From an uncultured Bacteroides sp. (GTDB lineage Bacteria > Bacteroidota > Bacteroidia > Bacteroidales > Bacteroidaceae): a stretch of DNA of 64,000 bases. The stretch is from positions 1 to 64,000 of the forward strand of contig CALULP010000002.1 in the NCBI GenBank assembly GCA_944321495.1, read 5' to 3'. Below, one piece after another: positions 58,533 to 64,000 of this stretch. The notes beneath the pieces were generated by a model. It saw only the letters and a program-made list of their open reading frames with translations, had not been told where the DNA came from and made no database searches. The translations under genes were made by a program, and so were the position numbers. Each line of letters starts with the position of its first letter. Position 1 is the first letter of the stretch.

Positions 58533-58924
58533 AAGAAGAAGTTGAAAATATGACGGCTTATATCCGTTATCGGTTGGAAAAAGCTCAGGAAGTTTATCAG
58601 GCAGCCTGTATTTTGTGCGATGCCGGTCAGTGGAATTCTGCTGTCAATCGCTTGTATTACGCTTGCTTCTATTCGGCTTTGTTGCTTTACCGGCATATCA
58701 ATGCTAAGTCCCATTCGGGCATTATCGGACAATTTTCGGAGCACATAGTCCGTCCGGGAATCGTATCGAAAGAAGAATTCAGGGTTTATGCCAAGTTATT
58801 GAATTGGCGTTCCAAAGGCGATTACAACGATTTGTATGATTTTTGCCGGGAAGACGTTGAGCCGATGGTTCCTAAAGTGAAACAATTCATTGACCGGATA
58901 ACTTCATTGATAACCATAAATTAA
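58529..58924 (+). CDS. HEPN-domain protein (toxin-like)
   Basis: A 131-residue all-helical HEPN protein. It carries the RNase-type motif Arg55-x6-His62 (RHINAKSH) expected in active HEPN ribonucleases, and the family helix AVNRLYYACFYSALLLY. Together with the overlapping MNT gene it forms a toxin-antitoxin-like pair. GC content is visibly lower than in neighbouring genes, which hints at horizontal gain. Confidence 0.87.
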   Translation: MKEEVENMTAYIRYRLEKAQEVYQAACILCDAGQWNSAVNRLYYACFYSALLLYRHINAKSHSGIIGQFSEHIVRPGIVSKEEFRVYAKLLNWRSKGDYNDLYDFCREDVEPMVPKVKQFIDRITSLITIN

Positions 58925-59013
58925 ACAGAAGCCAAAGACTCTGTAACGGGAAATTTTGTTTGTATGAATTAAAGTGTAAATCGCTTGTAGGGTAACAGGC
59001 GATTCGTTTTTAT

Positions 59014-59044
59014 TTTGCCGTCCCAAAGAAATACCGTATATTTG
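59014..59044 (+). promoter_or_regulatory. Promoter for the second YitT gene
   Basis: TTTG at 59014-59017, 19 nt, TATATTTG at 59037-59044; about 95 nt before the ATG. Confidence 0.75.
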
Positions 59045-59138
59045 TTGCATAAAAATTAGTTTGTAAAGACAGGGGGACAGGTCTGCGTAGTTTTTTTCTG
59101 TGTATCCCCGTTCCTTTGTCAACTAAAACCTTATCGAT

Positions 59139-60101
59139 ATGAAGAAAGCAATATACGGTTGGGTGAACATCTTTTTGGGATGCATCATCTTGGCATCGGG
59201 TTTCGTGTTTTTCATCAATCCCTACGGCATCGTGCCGGGAGGCGTGTATGGGGCAAGCATCGTGTTGCAAAGTTTGTTCCCGTCCATCCAGGTGGGTACG
59301 TTCGGCTATATGTTCGACATTCCTTTGCTGATACTTTCCGTGCTGCTACTTGGCGCGAAGCTTGGCGCACGCACCATTGTGGCGGCATTGACTACGCCGC
59401 TCATCATGAACGTCATGTCGCGCCTGTCCTATCCCACGCAGGAGGCGCTCGAGACGCTCGACCCTGCGCAGTTACTTGGCGGCAGCCTGAACATGACGGA
59501 CGACCTGATGCTGACCACCATCGTAGGCGCCGTGCTGATAGGCTTGGGCAGCGGCATCGTGGTGCGCAACCAGGCCACTACGGGCGGCAGCGACATCGTG
59601 GCGATGCTGTTGCAGAAGTATGCGCACATCCGCTTCTCGCGTGCCATCCTGATGGTGGATGCCGCAGTGGTGTGCTTCGGGCTGGTGGTGATAGGCTTCG
59701 GCGTGGGCAGCACGGACGGTGCTGCGCAACCTTCGTGGCACTTGTCGCTCTATTCGCTGATAGCCATCTTCATTGTGTCGCGGGTGATAGCTTATGTCAT
59801 CAACGGGTCGAAAAACGACAAGCTGCTGTTCGTCATCAGCGACCTCGAACTGGAGGAGTTGCGCAAATACATTCTGGAAGACCTGGACCGCACCGCCACC
59901 TGCATCAAGAGCAGCGGACTCTATACCCGGAAGAACAAGGAGATGCTTTTCCTCGTGGTGAGCTACAAGGAAGTGGCGGGACTGAAATTGAAAATCAAGG
60001 AAGCCGACCCCAATGCCTTTGTCGTGGTGACCGATGCCTACGACACTTTCGGTGAAGGATGGAAACCCTTGCCTTCGCGGGGGGAGATGCAGCCGGAGTG
60101 A
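59139..60101 (+). CDS. YitT-family membrane protein, second copy
   Basis: A 320-residue relative of the protein at 52190. About six helices (VNIFLGCIILASGFVFFINP, GGVYGASIVLQSLF, IPLLILSVLLLGAKL, TTIVGAVLIGLGSGIVV, SLIAIFIVSRVIAYVI) are followed by a C-terminal DUF2179 domain (about 225-305). The RNQATTGGSDIVA motif aligns with RNGSTGGTDIIA of the other copy. It is monocistronic with its own promoter. Substrate unknown. Confidence 0.92.
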   Translation: MKKAIYGWVNIFLGCIILASGFVFFINPYGIVPGGVYGASIVLQSLFPSIQVGTFGYMFDIPLLILSVLLLGAKLGARTIVAALTTPLIMNVMSRLSYPTQEALETLDPAQLLGGSLNMTDDLMLTTIVGAVLIGLGSGIVVRNQATTGGSDIVAMLLQKYAHIRFSRAILMVDAAVVCFGLVVIGFGVGSTDGAAQPSWHLSLYSLIAIFIVSRVIAYVINGSKNDKLLFVISDLELEELRKYILEDLDRTATCIKSSGLYTRKNKEMLFLVVSYKEVAGLKLKIKEADPNAFVVVTDAYDTFGEGWKPLPSRGEMQPE

Positions 60102-60102
60102 G

Positions 60103-60232
60103 GTTTAGCGGTTAGTGGAGTAGTGATGAGTGATTAATGTTTTTGCGGGGAATGATTGATGTAATGCAGCATGCTTGATTCCGGAGCAATTTATTAATCA
60201 CTCATCACTAAAACATTAATCACTACTTACAA
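60103..60232. repeat. Family B repeat tract, two opposed halves
   Basis: GGTTTAGCGGTTAGTGGAGT at the left and ATTAATCACTCATCACTAAA at the right, between converging genes. The halves are complementary in type and could form a terminator-like hairpin. Confidence 0.7.
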
Positions 60233-60844
60233 CTGTCCGTTCTGCACCATCAGCACCACGCGTTCGGTAAGGGCGTCCTTGCCGGTGGGGTCGTATTCCT
60301 TTTTCAGGCTGGCGCCGAAAAGGGCGGCAAATGCCTGGTAGAAGCCGGCGCGGAAGGGTCCGAGGAAGGCTTTCACCAGTTCGTAGCCCGTGGAGTTGGT
60401 CTGGCGGTCCACCAGCTTGATGAGCAGCTTGCCTTGCGAAAATGTAAGTTTTTTCATGCGGGGGGTGTATTGCTCTTTTATGCTTTTTTCTACGGCTTTC
60501 AGGTGTTGTTGGCGTGTCTTTTCGTCGGGCAGGGTCTGGAGGTATTCGTAAGTTTCGATGATGGCGCGGTTTACCTCGTTGGCTATGGGCAGCACCTTCT
60601 TTACGTCGCGCACCAGTTTGGCGTATTGGCGCATCTGCCGCTTGTTTTTGAACACGAGCGGCTTGAAGACGTACACCGTGGGCAGTCGCACAAAGGGGAT
60701 GGTATCTCCCTCGTACACAGTGACGGGCATCAGGTAGGCTTTTTTGTCCGGTGCGGGCTGCGCCTGTTGTGCCGCGCACCCCGGGATGCCTGCGAAGAGG
60801 AGGCACGCCGTGAGTATGATGGCTATGTAAACCCGTTTGTGCAT
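60227..60844 (-). CDS. DUF4294-domain exported protein
   Basis: A 205-residue protein with signal peptide/lipobox-like FAGIPGCAAQ (Cys23) and the DUF4294 body (GDTIPFVRLPTVYVFKPLVF, YAKLVRDVKKVLPIANEVNR, FSQGKLLIKLVDRQTNSTGY, then GPFRAGFYQAFAALFGASLK). It is a conserved Bacteroidetes family without an assigned role. Confidence 0.85.
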   Translation of the reverse strand: MHKRVYIAIILTACLLFAGIPGCAAQQAQPAPDKKAYLMPVTVYEGDTIPFVRLPTVYVFKPLVFKNKRQMRQYAKLVRDVKKVLPIANEVNRAIIETYEYLQTLPDEKTRQQHLKAVEKSIKEQYTPRMKKLTFSQGKLLIKLVDRQTNSTGYELVKAFLGPFRAGFYQAFAALFGASLKKEYDPTGKDALTERVVLMVQNGQL

Positions 60845-60962
60845 GGCTGGGGAAGTGGTTATTTGTCGGCAAAAATACGGAATTGGCAGATAAACCTGCG
60901 AAATGAAAGCATTTGTTAACGTTCTGTTGTAAAAAGAAAAGGATTATTTAGAATGATTTTTT

Positions 60963-60970
60963 TATCTTTG
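60963..60970 (+). promoter_or_regulatory. -7 promoter box for the first carboxylesterase
   Basis: TATCTTTG, 37 nt before the ATG at 61008. Confidence 0.65.
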
Positions 60971-61007
60971 CCAAATAATTTTACGCCAACTATAATGCAA
61001 TGAAGCC

Positions 61008-62654
61008 ATGAAAACGATGGATTTTTTACGCGTCCTTTGCGTGGGCGCGACGATAGGATTGCTTCCTGTGGGCGCAAATGCCCAAAACGCTGTTCCGGGT
61101 TACAGCATCAACTCATCTACCGCCGCCTCGACCGTGCAGACCCAATACGGTGCCGTGGCAGGCTACATTGAAAACGGTATCTACAATTACAAAGGCATCC
61201 CTTATGCCGAGGCCGGACGTTTTGAAGAGCCCCGTGCCCCGCAGCGGTGGGAGGGCGTGCGTTCGTCGCGCTACTACGGGCCCACCTGTCCGCAGGAAGT
61301 GCGGGGCGGGTGGCGCATGGACCTTGCCGCCTTCACTTCGCAGTGGGACGACGGTTTCCCGGGCGAGGACTGCCTGCGCGTCAACATCTGGACGCCGGGT
61401 ATCAACGACAACGCCCGCCGTCCGGTGATGGTATGGATTCACGGGGGCGGCTTCTCCACCGGTTCGGGACAGGAGCAGCCCGCCTATGACGGCGCTTCGC
61501 TGGCGCGCAAGGGCGACGTGGTGGTGGTTTCGCTGAACCACCGGCTGAACGTACTGGGTTACCTCAACCTGTCGTCGTTCGGCGAGAAGTACAGGCACTC
61601 CGCCAACCTGGGGCTGATGGACCTGGTGGCAGCCTTGAAGTGGGTGCAAGGTAACATAGCCAACTTTGGCGGCGACCCGGGCAACGTCACCATCTTCGGG
61701 CAGTCGGGCGGCGGCCGCAAGGTTTCGTCGTTGGTGTGCATGCCCAGTGCCAAGGGGTTGTTCCACAAAGCCATCGTGCATAGCGGCAGCGGCGCCTTCT
61801 ACATGCCTGATGCCTATTCCAAGAAGATTGGCGAACTGACCGCCAAGTATTTGGGGCTGACGGCGGACAACATAGACGACATCAAGAAGGTGCCCTACGC
61901 CGAACTGCTTGCCGCCGGCAACAAGGCTTGCGCAGAAGTGAAGAAAGAGGCCGACAAGACGGGCGAGAGCAGCCGCGTCAGCATCTGGGGCTGGATGCCC
62001 ACCAAGGACGGCGACATCCTGCCGGAAGACGCTTTCTGCAACGGCAGTGAAAAGATTTCCGCCGACGTGCCCATGATGGTGGGCAGTTGCCTCACCGAGG
62101 GCGCCGGATACATGGCGCTGGGCAATCCCGGCTTCTTCAAGCAAAGCGAGGATGAAGTGATGGCCATCCTCCGCCGCATGTACGGCGATGATGCCGAGGA
62201 CTATGCCAAGGCCTTCAAGGCAGCCTACCCCGGCCAGCCTGCCGCCATCATGCCGTTGATGGACTTCCGCTACCGTCCGCAGGCGTTGCGCCAGGTGGAG
62301 GTGAAGTCGCAAGGCGGCGGAGCTCCCGTGTGGAACTTCCTCTTTACCTACCGCAGCACCTCGCTGGACGGCACCGTCACGGCGCTCCATTGCCTGGACC
62401 TGCCCTACGTGTTCAACAACGTGGCGCGTTGCGGCTTTGTGACCGACGCCACGCCAGAGGCCATCCGCCTGGGCGACATCATGAGCAGCGCTTGGATTAA
62501 CTTTGCCCGGACGGGCAACCCCAATGGCGAGGGCGTGCCCCAGTGGCCTGCCTACACGCCGGACAAGAAGGCGACTATGCTGTTCGACACCGAGTGTGAG
62601 GTGCGTTATGGCTTCGACGCCGCCCTGCAAGAGGTAGTGGCTCGCAAAAGGTAA
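61008..62654 (+). CDS. Secreted type-B carboxylesterase, copy 1
   Basis: A 548-residue exported alpha/beta-hydrolase. A signal peptide ends GANAQ. Oxyanion-hole motif HGGGFSTGSG, nucleophile elbow FGQSGGG (GxSxG; Ser near 228), and the EDCLRVNIWTP signature mark the type-B (COesterase) family; the acid and His lie in the C-terminal half (HCLDLPYVF). Such enzymes cut esters of sugars, lipids or xenobiotics. A second, different esterase gene starts 65 nt downstream. Substrate unknown. Confidence 0.92.
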   Translation: MKTMDFLRVLCVGATIGLLPVGANAQNAVPGYSINSSTAASTVQTQYGAVAGYIENGIYNYKGIPYAEAGRFEEPRAPQRWEGVRSSRYYGPTCPQEVRGGWRMDLAAFTSQWDDGFPGEDCLRVNIWTPGINDNARRPVMVWIHGGGFSTGSGQEQPAYDGASLARKGDVVVVSLNHRLNVLGYLNLSSFGEKYRHSANLGLMDLVAALKWVQGNIANFGGDPGNVTIFGQSGGGRKVSSLVCMPSAKGLFHKAIVHSGSGAFYMPDAYSKKIGELTAKYLGLTADNIDDIKKVPYAELLAAGNKACAEVKKEADKTGESSRVSIWGWMPTKDGDILPEDAFCNGSEKISADVPMMVGSCLTEGAGYMALGNPGFFKQSEDEVMAILRRMYGDDAEDYAKAFKAAYPGQPAAIMPLMDFRYRPQALRQVEVKSQGGGAPVWNFLFTYRSTSLDGTVTALHCLDLPYVFNNVARCGFVTDATPEAIRLGDIMSSAWINFARTGNPNGEGVPQWPAYTPDKKATMLFDTECEVRYGFDAALQEVVARKR

Positions 62655-62719
62655 GAAAATTAAGGATTGGGAATTAAATGTTTGTCCCTATAATTATTAT
62701 TATCAATACATTAGTAAAA

Positions 62720-64000
62720 ATGAAGAAACTGTTTTTATCATTGGCATTGTCCTTGCTGGCAGCAGGGGCGTTGCAAGCACAAAATCCGCAGGTGAAGACC
62801 GCCGACGGTATTTTGGAAGGCGTGAACGAATCGGGTGTGAAAGTATTCAAGGGCGTGCCTTTTGCCGCGCCTCCTGTGGGCGACCTCCGCTGGAAGGCTC
62901 CCCAGCCCGTACAGAAGTGGGACGGCGTGCGTGAGGCCAAGCAGTTCGGGCCCAACCCCATGCAGCAAGCCGTCTTCGGCGACATGAATTTCGGTACCAA
63001 GGAGTTCAGCGAAGACTGCCTGTACCTTAACATCTGGACGCCCGCCAAGACGATGGACGAGAAGCTGCCCGTGCTTATCTACTTCAACGGCGGCGGTCTG
63101 ATGGCCGGCAGTGGCAGCGAGCCGCGCTACGCCGGTTGGTCGATGGCAAGGAAAGGCATCGTTTCCATCACGGCAAACTACCGCGAGGGCATCTTCGGCT
63201 TCTTTGCCCACCCGGAACTCTCCAAGGAAACCAGCTACAAAGGTTCGGGCAACTACGGCTTCCTGGACCAGGTGGCAGCCATCACGTGGGTGAAGAACAA
63301 CATTGCGGCCTTTGGTGGCGACCCCGACCGCATCACCATCGTGGGCGAGTCGGCAGGCTCCATGTCGGTCAGCATTCTGATGGCTTCCCCGTTGTGCCAG
63401 GGCTTGTTTGCCCAAGCCATGGGTTCAAGTGGTGCCGTGCTTAACTTCAATAAGATATCCACTCTGAAGGAGGCTGAAGCCGCCGGCGAGGAAAAAGCCA
63501 AGCAGATAGGTTGTAAGTCGCTCAAGGAACTCCGCGCCATGCCTGCAGAAGAATTAATGGAAAAGGCTGCCGTGACAAGCGTACCTATTTATAATGTCGA
63601 CAACTATTTCATGCCCGAACAGCCGGCGGACATCTACTCCCAGGGCAAGCAGGCACAAGTGCCCTTGCTGGTAGGCGGCAACTCGTGCGAAATGGTGCCC
63701 ATGGCCATCCTGGCAGGAAAGCCCGCCACCATCGACAACCTGAAGGCAGGCGCTCGTGCCACCTTTGGCGACAACGTGGACAAACTGTTCGAGATGTACG
63801 GCCTGCTGACCGATGCCGACGTGTTGAGCCAGAAAGGCGTTGACCTGGCTTCGGACATCTTCCTGGCCTACAGCACCTGGAAGTGGGGACACATGCACAA
63901 ACTCACCGGCAACAGCCCCGTTTACCGCTACTACTATTCGCACCCGCGGCCGGACATGATTGACAAGACCAAGGTGGCCGGACTGGCAGGCGGCGTGCAG
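62720..64000 (+). CDS. Secreted type-B carboxylesterase, copy 2 (runs off the window)
   Basis: The ATG at 62720 opens 427 codons that continue past the window end without a stop. Signal peptide MKKLFLSLALSLLAAGALQA; family motifs VFKGVPFAAPPVGDLRW, EDCLYLNIWTP, FNGGGLMAGSG (the oxyanion loop has Asn in place of His) and the elbow VGESAGSMSVS with the nucleophile Ser. Type-B esterases are about 500-560 residues, so roughly 80-130 residues lie beyond the edge. It probably shares a transcript with copy 1. Confidence 0.92.
   Translation, partial: MKKLFLSLALSLLAAGALQAQNPQVKTADGILEGVNESGVKVFKGVPFAAPPVGDLRWKAPQPVQKWDGVREAKQFGPNPMQQAVFGDMNFGTKEFSEDCLYLNIWTPAKTMDEKLPVLIYFNGGGLMAGSGSEPRYAGWSMARKGIVSITANYREGIFGFFAHPELSKETSYKGSGNYGFLDQVAAITWVKNNIAAFGGDPDRITIVGESAGSMSVSILMASPLCQGLFAQAMGSSGAVLNFNKISTLKEAEAAGEEKAKQIGCKSLKELRAMPAEELMEKAAVTSVPIYNVDNYFMPEQPADIYSQGKQAQVPLLVGGNSCEMVPMAILAGKPATIDNLKAGARATFGDNVDKLFEMYGLLTDADVLSQKGVDLASDIFLAYSTWKWGHMHKLTGNSPVYRYYYSHPRPDMIDKTKVAGLAGGVQ

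Noticed and set aside
52190..60101. The two YitT genes as a recent duplication
   Set aside because: They share family motifs but differ through most of their length, so they are old paralogues and not a notable local event.
1..64000. tRNA or rRNA genes
   Set aside because: I looked through the spacers for cloverleaf-like CCA-ended segments and rRNA text and saw none. A tRNAscan-SE run would settle it.

Overview
The window reads as a chromosomal segment of a GC-rich member of the Bacteroidales, most like the Bacteroides/Phocaeicola/Mediterranea group; I cannot fix the genus. Evidence: two SusC/SusD pairs, BACON and DUF4369/TlpA lipoproteins, DUF4294, LytTR and YitT proteins, and many copies of the Bacteroidetes promoter (-7 TAnnTTTG, several with a TTTG -33 box about 19 bp upstream). 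Coding DNA is strongly G/C at third codon positions, while the spacers are AT-rich and full of short interspersed repeats. Most genes are on the + strand.

Layout. 0.2-4.3 kb: uvrC, a decayed lipoprotein gene, a LuxR-type regulator, a 63-bp tandem palindrome array and dtd. 4.6-16.0 kb: a glycan-uptake locus (susC-susD-susC-susD-TIG lipoprotein) with no enzyme or regulator next to it. 16.3-19.6 kb: two tiny membrane proteins, a MazG-type pyrophosphohydrolase, deoC and a tandem-duplicated pair of secreted CxxCxGxG proteins. 19.7-37.4 kb: housekeeping genes (polyprenyl synthetase, polA, ychF, panE, lgt, mutS) mixed with an S41 protease, a small barrel, DUF362, a TlpA-like protein that has lost its thioredoxin core, and two truncated phage-type regulators (RhuM, ORF6N).

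37.5-49.0 kb is the most interesting part. It holds a candidate 60-nt leader RNA, LytTR, FHA-TM-zinc ribbon, a secreted caspase-like peptidase, a glycine-zipper/EF-hand-like protein, zinc ribbon-FHA, and three receptor-type Ser/Thr kinases with a PP2C phosphatase between the second and third. Two kinases have periplasmic Sel1 repeats. A TE(E/Q)TxILNP motif occurs in two kinases and in the glycine-zipper protein and is a plausible phosphothreonine ligand for the FHA domains. I propose that this is one signalling system: kinases write, FHA proteins read, PP2C erases, with the caspase-like peptidase and LytTR protein as possible outputs.

49.2-64.0 kb: leuS (with a repeat inserted in frame), two YitT transporters, rdgB, a large TlpA-like lipoprotein, nadA, a SpoU/TrmH methyltransferase, an MNT-HEPN pair, DUF4294, and two type-B carboxylesterases, the last running off the window.

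At least six interspersed repeat families (A-F below) fill the spacers and in places enter genes: inside leuS and the MazG gene, and at the 3' ends of the S41, DUF362 and lgt genes. I saw no tRNA, rRNA, CRISPR array or transposase.
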